From contig NC_092808.1 in the NCBI RefSeq assembly GCF_040954645.1, positions 16,235,883 to 16,299,882 of the forward strand: a stretch of 64,000 bases of DNA, given 5' to 3'. Below the pieces are notes generated by a model that did not search any database, was not told the origin of the DNA, and saw nothing but the letters and a program-made list of their open reading frames with translations. This DNA comes from Diabrotica undecimpunctata. Lineage: Eukaryota > Arthropoda > Insecta > Coleoptera > Chrysomelidae. Within the stretch, counting starts at the first letter, position 1. Each line of letters starts with the position of its first letter. Made by a program: the position numbers and the translations under genes. Of the stretch, positions 1-64,000 are shown piece by piece.

Positions 1-352
1 TATCGGGGTAGACGAAATGGATTTTGAACATTGGGGTGAGGTGGAGTGATTCCGGATTCCGAAGTTAATCATCCTCACTCGAATAAATTTTATCATCCTA
101 ATGTGATAGTTAAGGGGTGTGAAAGCCTCTCAGGATGTGTTTAACTATTGCTTCCTTGCTTGAGGTTGATATAAGAATTAATGTTGATTGGTACGTAACC
201 AACAGACCATGTTTTTTTTACGCTGTTATGTTTTTCCTTACGCTGGCTTCATTGTTCAAGAGAACAACCTGGTCGTTCTTAACACATGGTTTAAATTACC
301 TAAAAGACGTCTATATACGTGAAGGTCTCCTCAAGATTGCGTAGGAAATATT

Positions 353-1294
353 GTGAGGAACCAAACCGACTACATTACAATTAACAAAAGGTTCCGTAAT
401 GGTATTCTAAATGTAAAAACGTTCCCAATCTGTGACATAAATTCAGACCACAATCCTGTAGTCGCAACTATCCGATTAAAACTTAAAAGAGTAGACAAGG
501 CTAAACCCAGTCAGAGAATAGCATGGAGTAGTGCTGACCAAGGACAGCAACAGAAGTATGAAGATATGGTAGACACGCAGTTAGAGTCTAAGACAATAGC
601 TCCCACTAAGGAGAAGACAATAAAAGAAAACATTGAAGACATGTGGGGAAAAATTAAAAATACTGTCTTGGAGGCAGTAGGCCAAAGTATACAGAAAGAA
701 AACCGTAAACACAGAAAACCATGGATGACAAACGAAATATTACAAATTATGAAGAGGAGACGGATGGTAAAAAACAAATACCTAATAAGATACAAAGACC
801 TCAACAGGGAAATTGAGAACAAAATAAATGTAGCTAAGGAAGAGTGGATGAAAGAAAAATGTAAAGAGGTAGAAAATTTGCAAATGAAGCATAAAGATAG
901 AGAACTACACAGAAAGGTTAAAGAAGTAGCTGGAATATGGAAACCCAAACACTTTTCGATTGTAACAAACAAGAAAAACCAAATGGAATTAGACCCTGAA
1001 AAACAGAAAGAAATATGGGAGCAATATCTTCAAAATTTGTTTGGTGATCAGAGAACAGAAGAGCCCCCACAAATAGATACAGATGAAAAATTAAACATTC
1101 TCACCGAAGAAGTTTTGCAGGCAATAAAACACGCAAAGAACAACAAGGCACCCGGCGAAGACCTAATAACAGCCGAACATTTTAAACACCTAAGTGATAA
1201 TGCTGTCAGGAAATTAACATACCTCTGCAACATTATATATGAACATGACATAATACCGCATGACTGGCTAACATCCACATATGTGGAAATGTAA
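353..1294 (+). pseudogene. LINE ORF2 fragment: endonuclease end, linker, RT start
   Basis: This is an open stretch of 313 codons inside the LINE above. It carries the last endonuclease motif (SDHNPVVATIRLK, about residues 31-43), a basic coiled linker, and the start of the RT domain with APGEDLITAEHFK near residue 275. It ends at a stop where intact relatives continue with the DHRTVSLM block, which is still readable just downstream. It is a remnant, not a gene. Confidence 0.8.
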
Positions 1295-1492
1295 AGACCA
1301 TCGAACTGTATCCCTAATGAGTCATGCCGCTAAGATTTTTACGCAAATAATTTATAACCGAATCCACAATAAGTGTGAAGAATACCTGAGTCGTTCTCAA
1401 TATGGTTTTAGAAAGGATACAGGCACTAAAGAAGCAATAATTTGATTGACACTGATGGTGAAAGGTATCTTGAGGTTCAAAAATAGCTGTAT

Positions 1493-1969
1493 GTGTGCTT
1501 TGTCGATTATAGAAAGGCCTTCGACCGCATCAAACACGTAAAATTGATTGAGGTGCTAAAAGAAGTAGAGTTGGACGGACACGGCATAGCTATCATAAGT
1601 AATACATACTGGAATCACACAGGATGCGTTCGAACAGAGAACGGAAACACCAAGTACATCAACATAGAACGAGGAGTGCGTCAAGGGTGCATTTTATCCC
1701 CCCTATTATTTAATGTATATGCCAAACATATAATTAAAGCTTCTCTTGAAGATCGCCCTGAAGGTGCCAGAGCCAATGGAATCATCATTAACAATATAAG
1801 ATATGCCGATGACACCGTAGTATTAGCAGAAACAGAAGACAACCTAAAAATATTGATGAACATATTATCAGAAGAAAGTCACTGGCTGAGTTTGGACATT
1901 CAATTTTCCAAAACCAAAATTCTGGTATTCCTCAAAAACCCTCATGAACAAGTTACACCTAATATATAA
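1493..1969 (+). pseudogene. LINE reverse transcriptase core fragment
   Basis: This holds RT motifs in the expected order: FVDYRKAFD at the start, RGVRQGCILSPLLFN in the middle and RYADDTVVL near residue 106. The stop at 1967-1969 breaks the frame before the thumb region. The downstream thumb and C-terminus can still be read, with further stops, to about 2560. Confidence 0.8.
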
Positions 1970-2764
1970 ATAAATGGTATCACCCTTCAGAGTTCCCAAA
2001 GCTTCATATACCTGGGCAGAGAACTAAATAGTCAACTAGACCACTCAAAAGAAATTAGAAGACGCATTAAAATAGCAAGATCTGGTTTCATGAATATGCG
2101 TAAGATGCTCTGTGACCCCAAGCTATCAGTCTCAATAAGATTGAGAACACTAAAGTGTTATGTGTAGTCTCTATTACTATATGGCTGTGAGACCTGGACA
2201 TTAAGACAGTATGACGTCAACAAATTAATTCATTTGAAATGTGGATGTACCCCCGAATGCTAAGAATAAGCTGGACCAGCAGAACTACGAATGAAGAAGT
2301 ACTGAGAGCAATGAACACATACCCTCATATGGTCAATACTATCAAAATTAGAAAGACGTCATACTAGGACTCATAATGCGCCATAGGGAATTTGAGCGGC
2401 TCCAAGTAGTATTAGAAGGCAAGATTGAAGGTAAAAGGGGCATAGGACAAAAGAAAAAATCTTGGCTACGAAACATCAGAGATTGGACCCACACAAGAGG
2501 AAATGAATTAATTCATGAACCCCAGAACATAGAGAAATTTGCCATATAGATCGCCAACCTCAACAGAGAAGGCACTTAGGAGGAGGGGGAGGCTTCATTG
2601 TACAGATACAGGTACCTTATCTGAAGATATATTAATTTAAATATTTGTCAGGTTGACTTAAGACACAATGTATATGCTGTCATGGTTAAAATAATTTTTT
2701 TATAAACTCAAAAAGGGATAATTCCCGGGAGTTGGATGTAGGACCATATACTTAGTTAAAAACT

Positions 2765-2863
2765 CAAACATCGAAGTAAAACACCTGTGTTGTATTTTTA
2801 TGTTTTAAGTGGTATATTTATAAATATACCACTTACAATAGAAGTGTTTTACTTCGATGTTCG
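2765..2863. repeat. Small foldback element (MITE-like) with nested palindrome
   Basis: Two 20-bp arms (2765-2784 and 2844-2863) are inverted copies with one mismatch. They surround a perfect 28-bp palindrome at 2807-2834 (14 bp + 14 bp, AAGTGGTATATTTA and its complement). The arms may extend a few A/T bases outwards. There is no coding potential. It is probably a tiny non-autonomous DNA element, and no target duplication is obvious. Confidence 0.55.
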
Positions 2864-3419
2864 AATTTTTTTATATTGTCAACATTACATGTAACAAATT
2901 GTTCACCCTTTATAAGGCTGATATTTAATATGCAATAAATCGTTTAACACTGATGAAGGATGAATAACATATTTTTGATATATTGGACCTTGTGGATTGT
3001 GTTTAGTATGTTATTTAATCAAAAGCAAAATTGAAAACTTTAATTAACTTTTTACTGCGTCGCATTAAAACTTTGGCGAAAGATTCGTTGTAGGTAATTG
3101 AATTATAGATATAAAGATATTTATATTTCGGATGTCTCAAAATTAATTTAATATTACCCATACAGAAATATATCACTCAATATAAAATAGATTTTTAAAC
3201 GTTAAAATTTAAATATGTTACTTTTATATTATATGTTACATGTAATCAGTTTTTTTCACTTGAAAAAGTTTGCATTGTGTATCTGGATTTTTTATGATCG
3301 TCCCATAGACGATCACAGAATCCATGTAAAATGTCAGACTTGTGTCAAGGTATATTCAAATCATTAAAAACATATAAAATGCTACATTGTATGTTAAAAT
3401 TGATCAACTCTCTCTCCCC

Positions 3420-4245
3420 CCATTCCTTCATGGGGGACTCCAGAGTCTTCATTTGGTTTGCTTATCGTATTGGAGACCTTCTTCTCGATGTTTGGCGTTT
3501 TACCTTTCCTTCTACTACCAATAGATCCATAGTCCATGTTCTTCTGGTTATGTGGATAAAGTAATTTCGGTATTCTCGGTTTAGGTTTTTTAATAGTTTG
3601 TTTTTTATTTGAAGCCCTTTCAGAATTGACATGTTAGTTTGGTGTTCTGTCCAGAATACGAATAAAATTCTTCTGTAGACCCACATTTCGAAGGCTTCGA
3701 TCTTATTTCGAGTCCATGTTACAGCTACGTATGTAGCAATAGAAAGAATAGAAGAATTGACCAACTTGAGCTTGGTATTTCTTGATATTGTTCGGTCTTT
3801 CCATATTTTAATTAATTTAGCTGTTGCGGTTCAGACCATTGATGGTCTACGTTTGATTTCTGAGGAGCTATCGCCATTGCTTCTTATCAGGGAGCCCAAT
3901 CTGTCTACTAATTCAAAATTCGCCACTTGATGTATGTATTGTATATTATTATTTGCCGTTTCTAAAATCATTATTTTTGTTTTTCCGGTGTTGATTTTAA
4001 TTCTGAATTCTTTTTTTATCCGGCTTATCCGTTTGGCAATAGAAATTGTTTAGACTTCATTCGCTACTAATATACTAGTAAATGTATCATCTGCGTTTCG
4101 CAGGTTACTGACTTTTTGCCTCCTATAGTAATTTCTCCATCCCATTCGTCTAGTACTTTCGTTAATGGTGTTAGTATGCAGCCCTGTCTAGTTCCCAGAG
4201 GATCTCAATTTATTTTATTGAATCTAAAGCCTTTTTGTAATTATT
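3420..4245 (-). mobile_element. LINE fragment (RT thumb and C-terminus), decayed
   Basis: Read on the minus strand, pieces of the same LINE group appear in order from high to low coordinate: the region around a degenerate YADD (NADDTF near 4090), KINTGKTKIMILE near 3970, and IEAFEMWVYRRIL with the finger-like C-terminus at 3462-3764. There are several frameshifts and stops. A short GC hairpin follows at about 3416-3440. Confidence 0.65.
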
Positions 4246-4289
4246 CGTATATTGTGTTTACTCGCTTTTTCAGTTATCTATCTGGTGTT

Positions 4290-4560
4290 ATGTACTTATT
4301 ACTTACTAAGCTTACCACAAAAGTTCTAACCAACAAAATCAATACACTAACAACTTTATCAGATGAACAACAAGGATTCAAATCCGGAAGATAATAATAC
4401 AATAAACCAGCATATATATGTTTTATAGACCTGACAAAGGCTTTCGATAGCATCTAAATCGAAGACGTCTTGTACCTACGGTATAAAAGAAACATACCAA
4501 TCAATATTATACAAACCATCGAAAACATCTAGGTATATATAAATATACGAAGCTTCCTGC
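4290..4560 (+). mobile_element. Small LINE RT fragment
   Basis: Plus-strand reading gives KVLTNKINTLTTLSDEQQGF and, after a stop, AYICFIDLTKAFDSI. These are the RT palm blocks before the catalytic motif. It is a different LINE family from the minus-strand fragment next to it. Only about 270 bp are recognisable. Confidence 0.55.
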
Positions 4561-6132
4561 GTTGTTATTGTTAGTTGTCACCCTGGAAACCATCAGGATC
4601 TTCTAACTCTATTGCCACAAATTGGTCACATTGCACCTATAGTGATCCTTTTCTAAGCTAACATGCTCCTTTTCTAACTTGGCGGCACCGTACTGATGAC
4701 GACCAAATAGTCAGAAGTATTAGTATTTACAGTTGCCTTCCATAGATATACCTACTTTGTTTTTTGTTTTCTTGTTTTACGAGACATGCCATTATTTTTA
4801 CTTTTATTATTCACTTGCATTAACCTATATTTATATTATCGGTATGTTTATATCTTTTTTTTTTCTGGCATTGCATGTTACGGTTTTTGCTATGTTTTAT
4901 ATTCGTGTTCAATCAGACTTATTTAATGTTTTTCATGTTTGTGTTCATACACAGAACTATATTTTATCTTATCTGTATTTTCCAAATAATTACACAAATT
5001 GATAATTCATTATATAAACTTGGTAATAAATCTAAACCTGATCTATCTGCAATCAATATCAGGGTATGTAATATTTGAGTACCAAGCATTAACGCAATAA
5101 AAAGCTTTCAACAGACTAAAGTAGTAAAACAAACAAATATAAATAATATGATTGACATATGGATAAGATGCAATCGACTCACCGAAATATACAGCTATCT
5201 AAAAATAAAAAATGTTTAGTTGAGTAAAAATGCGGATAGCTAAATTAGATTTGTTGAGTTTTGACAAAAATATAATTCATATATACATACAATACAATAT
5301 ATGCAATACAATTCATACTTTATATGCACTGCTCCACATAAGAAAACGCCTTTTTGGAAAGCTACAACTTTTAGCGGCTGCAATAGGCATATAAATATCT
5401 AAATACATTGCTAAAAATGTTTTATCTAGTGTCAAAACACATTAAATAATTCTTAATAACCATCTAAAGATGTTTTTTATTATGCTGTAGGACTTTATGT
5501 CCGTCTCAGCGTACGAGAAGCTGAATTATGTAAAGTCTGTTCGCGTATTTCACGGAAGACGAACGAACAGCAGTCCTTAACACCGACACGGCGCGTCCCA
5601 ACAGCTGATACCGAAATGTTCTATAGATATGTAGGATAAGTGTAAATATGGTCTTACCAAATAGGCACCCTCGGATTAACTAAGGATATAGTGCATAGGG
5701 CAGTAGCTATGTCAGTAAATAATTCCCCACTGGTTTGATATAACAAATGTATAGGCGGCAATCAAACATCTATTTAACTGGCGATGAAACTGTGGTGCAT
5801 AAATCAATGGAAAACTACTGCACTAACCCTCATATGAGTATTATGAAATGTTGTCTACTAAATATAAATACGTCTGCGCCCCTTAACCCTTTCGCGCCGA
5901 TATTTTTTTATATAGGATTTGTTCTACACCTCCAGGGAAGGTACAATTGTAACAATTGACATCGCGTTATAAATTATGTTTTTATTTGGTAAATTATTGA
6001 GCCAGGTGTTTCTATCTCCGCTAAAATATAGCCAAAACTTAATATAAGAGAGTTTTCTAAAATTGCATAATATTGTACTTAAGAAGCATGATGAACTATA
6101 AACTATGTACTATAATAAAATAATTGTTTCAG
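4561..6132. other. No gene seen; AT-rich DNA upstream of first visible exon
   Basis: I see no exon, transposase or RT here. The sequence is AT-rich with short open stretches that look random. Exons encoding the true start of the NACHT/WD protein are probably upstream of the window, because the exon at 6133 begins inside a codon. Confidence 0.5.
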
Positions 6133-60663
<54,531 letters not shown>

Positions 60664-61244
60664 CCAGAATAAAGGAATCTTAGTCCATAATTCTCAAATC
60701 TTTAACTTTTAGACTATTACTATATGGATGAGAGACTTCAAATGGAAAGAGAATTTGAACCTCATCGGTTACTTAAAAGTTTTGTCTTAAAGAAACTTCC
60801 CGGTGTACAAATCTAAATGATACGTTTTAATAATCACTATAGTGAATAATCATTCGAACAGTTGCTTGGGATTTGAAAGTCAACATAACAGGGGAAATTG
60901 ATCAAACGATGTTGATTACTTTGTGTTCACTTGATTATTTGGTATAAAGATTAAATACTTTTATACAGTTAGAAAAGTCAGTTGTATCTACTTCAAAAAC
61001 ACTTTTAATTATTAAAAAAGACATTTATTTCACTTAAGCATTTGAAATTTTTTATAAATAACTTAATATATTAGTTTTTAATCAAATACTGAATACCACT
61101 ATCTATAAATGGTCTATAACACAAGATTAAGATGATCTTTTCTCTAATACCTGCATATTCCAGTATTTTCGCCAAATTTCTACACAATAATTATGTTCCT
61201 ATTACTACAAGGTATCTCCCTTGTATAGTCAATGGACTACCTAA
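60664..61244. other. Presumed 3' untranslated region and downstream DNA
   Basis: Follows the stop codon. AATAAA at 60668 and ATTAAA-like words further on. No other gene seen. The transcript end cannot be placed from sequence alone. Confidence 0.45.
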
Positions 61245-61960
61245 GTCTGAGAATTCGCGAGAAGAATTTGTGAGGTAAGAATATCTAAGTATTAAGATAT
61301 TTTCTGTCAAAGTTCATATTTTAAGGTTATATTATGTTTGATTACAACTGTAATTATTTTTTTCTTTATTTCAAGGCATTTTAAATTATCTTTAAAAATC
61401 ATGACAGATACATAGTATAAATCTGAAAAGACAATCACAGAATATCTTAAATATAAGCAATATTAAAACAAACTAACAACTACTTTTACCTCACGAGATT
61501 TATCCAATTCTGTCTCTCAGAAATTTTAGAAGGGTATACAAAAACCTTGTTTTGAAGCATGTTTTTTGTTCACTGTAATGTTTACAGCTTTAAGCAAGGC
61601 ACATAACCATTTTGTTAATTAGATGGATGTAATAATAAAATAACAGTCCTTATTCACCTCTTAAACTACAGTGCTTAATAACTACAAAACGAATATCTTT
61701 AGTCTTTTTATGGGATAAAATTACTGGCACCTAAAAAAGAATAAAACATTAATTTAAATATTTTTCAACTTTGTAAATAAATTCAATGATTTATTGATTA
61801 ATTTTAAAATAACCCTGATAAAAACAACAACAAAATACCTTGAAATAAAGAAAATGCAATTAGTTTTAAACAAAACATAACATAACCTTAAAATTTGAAC
61901 TTTGAGAGTAAATATCTTAATACTTTGATATTTTTATTTCACAAATTCACGAACAACAAA
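61245..61960. mobile_element. Foldback/MITE-like element with about 110-bp inverted ends
   Basis: Left 61275-61390 (AAGTATTAAGATATTTTCTG, TTTTAAGGTTATATTATGTT, TTTCTTTATTTCAAGG) is matched in inverted order by 61825-61945. The interior has no ORF. The outer ends are not sharply defined. Confidence 0.6.
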
Positions 61961-62009
61961 TAATACCAATCGTACAAAATGAGTGTTCATGGCCAAAAGT
62001 TCTTATTTA

Positions 62010-62140
62010 TTCTTTAAACAATTAAAAAAACAATATTTCCAACTTCTTATGGGAGAAATACACGAAAAACAGATTTGTTTGGAAAGGTTTTTAAAAGCCC
62101 CGCCCAGTGTGACGTCAGAGCTTAGGTGGTCCATTCTAAA
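62010..62140. repeat. Single end of the MITE family seen at 34847
   Basis: The minus strand reads AGAATGGACCACC...CTGACGTCACACTGGG...CCTTTCCAAACAAATC, in the same order as the left end at 34847-34910. No partner end was found nearby. Confidence 0.4.
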
Positions 62141-62233
62141 GCTATGGTTTGTTAGAACAGTGAGCGACGCATAACTCACAATCAGTCGAACGCCGCGCAC
62201 GTTCGTCAAAATCAAAGAAATGGTTCTCTATGA

Positions 62234-63431
62234 CAGTGTTTCCCAAAGTGGGGGTCGCCATGAGGTACTAGGGGGGTCGCCGAACATTTCCAAAATAAGA
62301 CAAATGCACCACTTTGTTAGATCATGTATTTTTATTTTAACAACGCCGTAAATAGAAATTAACAATTAATTATCAGACGAAATATAAAACTAAATATTAA
62401 AGTCCGTAAAAATAAAAGTGTAAAACAAAGTCAAATATAATAATCTGAATGAGAGCTATGCGCCTGTTTCTGTAAAACATCTTTCAAATCTAGGCTGTGT
62501 ATTTCAGACACACACAATTATATCATTTTCAAGTACGAGACGATTTCTAACTCTTGTTTTAATGGCAGTCATAGACGAGAAACTTAACTCGCACAAATAT
62601 GATGTTACAAATGGAACCAAACATTTTACAGCTTCACTCGCCAACTGGGGGTATTCCTGCATCTTTTCGGTCCAAAATTGGTCCGAGTTCTGGGAAAAAA
62701 ATTGGAGCTTCAACATTCCATCACTTGATATTTCAATAAGGTTTTCTTTCATGTTTATTGGTATTTCAACATGCTGAAAGGAATCGGCTAAAAAAGGATT
62801 TAGTATCCATCTGCAACTGTCGTAACTGTTTTGAATTTCTTCGGGGAAATAATCACGGAGCTGTTGTTTTAAATTGAGCAAAGTAACATGCATGTCAGCA
62901 AAAACTTATTCAAAATTTGTAGCACTGTAATTGGATACATTTTCCATAATTTCCTGAAGGCACTGGAATGAATCGAGTTGTTTTTTGCCAAGTGAGGTCG
63001 ACCATAAATCGATTTTTCATAGAAACGCCTAATTTTATATGTGGCTGTAATTATATTAATGTCGCGACCTTGTAAATTACTGTTCAAAATATTTAATTGC
63101 TCGAAAATATCAGCAAGGAAACCTAGTTTCAGAAGCCAAATAGGATCGGAAAATTGATTTTCATATGGGGACTTCTCATCTTTCAAATACATTAAAAGCT
63201 CTGCTCTTAAGTGAAATACTCTTTTTAAGACGTTGCCCCTTGAAAGCCATCTTACTTCGGTGTGATAGAGGAGATTTTCAAATAAAGCACCTATGTCTTC
63301 GCAAATTTTTCTAGAAATATGTCTATTTCTGTCAAATAATATTGAATAAATGAGTGGGGGGAAATTGGGGGGTCGCGAACAATTTTTTTAGCAAAAAGGG
63401 GTCGCGGTTTAGATAAGTTTGGGAAACTCTG
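62234..63431 (-). mobile_element. hAT element, internally deleted, perfect 8-bp target duplication
   Basis: Ends CAGTGTTTCCCAAAGTGGGG and inverted CAGAGTTTCCCAAACT, flanked by CTCTATGA on both sides (62226-62233, 63432-63439). 1198 bp. Contains only the C-terminal half of a ZBED5/FAM200-type transposase on the minus strand, so it is non-autonomous. Related to, but oriented opposite from, the decayed hAT at 9377. Confidence 0.93.
62504..63230 (-). pseudogene. hAT transposase C-terminal half
   Basis: Frame 63192-62869 reads MYLKDEKSPYENQFSDPIWL, KLGFLADIFEQLNILNSNLQ, then a shift to 62893-62504: NLKQQLRDYFPEEIQNSYDS, WILNPFLADSFQHV and the dimerisation segment SYLCELSFSSMTAIKTRVRN. The BED finger and first two catalytic regions are absent, removed by the internal deletion. 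FLADIFEQLNILN is shared with the hAT at 9377. Confidence 0.85.
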
Positions 63432-63439
63432 CTCTATGA

Positions 63440-64000
63440 GAACGGTTTGTTAGGTTCTGCTGAGCTGCGCCCACTGCAGACCGATAGCCGTGTACGTCGA
63501 CGGTGTGCGCTGGAATCAACTGCGATTTGATTTGGACGCAAAATCTATACCAGCAAAAAGATCTATACCGAAATTATAATTGTATTTTTATATAGTTATT
63601 ATTATTGTAATAATTAAGTGATGTCTACTAAATTTTCTCCCGAGGAAGATGAAAGGCTAGTGGATCTAGTACAAATCCCTGGAAAGTCTAAAATATTCTC
63701 GAAATTTTTCCTCGTTTTAAAACAATCTTTCTTCGACTGTTAATTTAAAAGCACCTTCTGTATTAAGACATGAAAAAATTTCGTTTACATTTTTATTTAA
63801 ATTTAACGTTATCAACTCTTCTTCTTCCTCCTCTTCTTGGAGTAATAAAATTATTGCGTGAAGTTCGCGAGAATTCATTTTTTTAAACGTACAACCTTTG
63901 AGAAATAAAATGTGAAACTAATTTCTGAACTTGTTTTCAGAGCGACAGAATATTTATGGGAATTAATCTAACAAACCGACTCACCCAAAACTGCCGTAAG
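63440..64000. mobile_element. Probable PIF/Harbinger relic, internally deleted, running off the window
   Basis: On the + strand, MSTKFSPEEDERLVDLVQ (63621) resembles the start of the Myb/SANT-like partner protein. On the minus strand, MNSRELHAIILLLQEEEEEE (63878), then KFREYFRLSRDLY, resembles the start of a Harbinger transposase (the FR.YFRMS block). The two 5' ends face each other and overlap near 63690, as after a deletion of the middle. CGGTTTGTTAG (63444) is inverted at 63972. Family assignment is tentative. Confidence 0.45.

Larger units (their letters stand above)
245..2590 (+). mobile_element. LINE (non-LTR retrotransposon), 5'-truncated and decayed
   Basis: This is a decayed copy of an endonuclease/reverse-transcriptase LINE of the kind often labelled craniofacial-development-protein-2-like (RTE/BovB-like; clade not certain). 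From about 248 one frame reads the end of the endonuclease (VQENNLVVLNTWFKLPKRR). A one-base loss near 320 shifts it into the frame at 353-1294, which holds the endonuclease SDHNPVV motif, a linker rich in Lys/Glu and the first RT block. After stops near 1292 and 1443 the RT core resumes at 1493-1969 with FVDYRKAFD, GVRQGC and the catalytic YADD (1802-1813). The C-terminal part (YGCETWTL, GKIEGKRG, WLRNIRDW) runs to about 2560 with several stops. The 5' half of the endonuclease is missing. It lies upstream of the first exon found and cannot be functional. Confidence 0.88.

Noticed and set aside
135..344. 69-codon frame before the first LINE fragment
   Set aside because: Another frame over the same DNA reads endonuclease residues of the LINE, so this one is a shadow.

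Overview
This window is AT-rich animal DNA, most likely from an insect and perhaps a beetle with a large, repeat-rich genome. That is an inference from spliced genes with GT..AG introns, the mix of transposon families (LINEs with GAA, TAG or ATG tails, hAT, pogo/Tigger, mariner/Tc1, piggyBac, a DUF7869-type element) and the absence of any prokaryotic feature. The species cannot be named from the sequence.

The one host gene found lies on the + strand. It encodes a NACHT and WD-repeat protein of the NWD1/NWD2 type. I assembled 19 coding exons between 6133 and 60663. Every exon keeps splice phase with the next, and together they give 1351 residues plus a stop. The 5' end of the coding sequence is missing, because the first visible exon opens inside a codon. 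Domain order is: a Ser/Thr/Pro-rich leader; an N-terminal alpha/beta domain; a linker; a NACHT ATPase with Walker A GPSGCGKT and Walker B LIILLDGLDQV; a helical region; and a C-terminal WD-repeat region that looks short for this family. The gene has about 4.06 kb of coding sequence in about 54.5 kb. Five introns are 55-78 nt long. The others run from 1.1 to 8.6 kb, and most are filled by transposons.

Layout: 0-6.1 kb, LINE remains and a small foldback MITE. 6.1-12.6 kb (intron 1), TA microsatellites, a Tc1/mariner relic and a decayed hAT (ZBED5-like). 12.6-19.0 kb, two antisense LINEs and a nearly intact hAT with clear termini. 19.2-22.4 kb, a 2.73-kb element with about 0.84-kb inverted repeats and an intact DUF7869-type ORF. 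22.4-28.2 kb, exons 4-9 with an IS630/Tc1-like relic, an inverted-repeat element and a LINE. 28.3-31.3 kb, an apparently intact pogo-like transposon. 31.3-34.1 kb, a LINE and an internally deleted piggyBac. 34.1-35.9 kb, exons 10-12. 35.9-44.5 kb (intron 12), a pogo relic split by a LINE, then a four-level nest of elements. 44.5-50.9 kb, exons 13-16, with oppositely oriented copies of one LINE family on either side of exon 14 and an IS630/Tc1 relic that has taken two insertions. 51-60.4 kb, R1-like and other LINEs, mariner, a well-preserved LINE tail and a Tigger element, around exons 17-19. 60.7-64 kb, foldback DNA, a deleted hAT with a perfect 8-bp target duplication, and a probable Harbinger relic.

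The host gene is the only cellular function visible. The rest is a record of successive insertions, many datable relative to each other through target-site duplications. The most notable items are the long-TIR DUF7869 element, the intact pogo element with subterminal repeats, the four-level nest, and the inverted LINE pair around exon 14.
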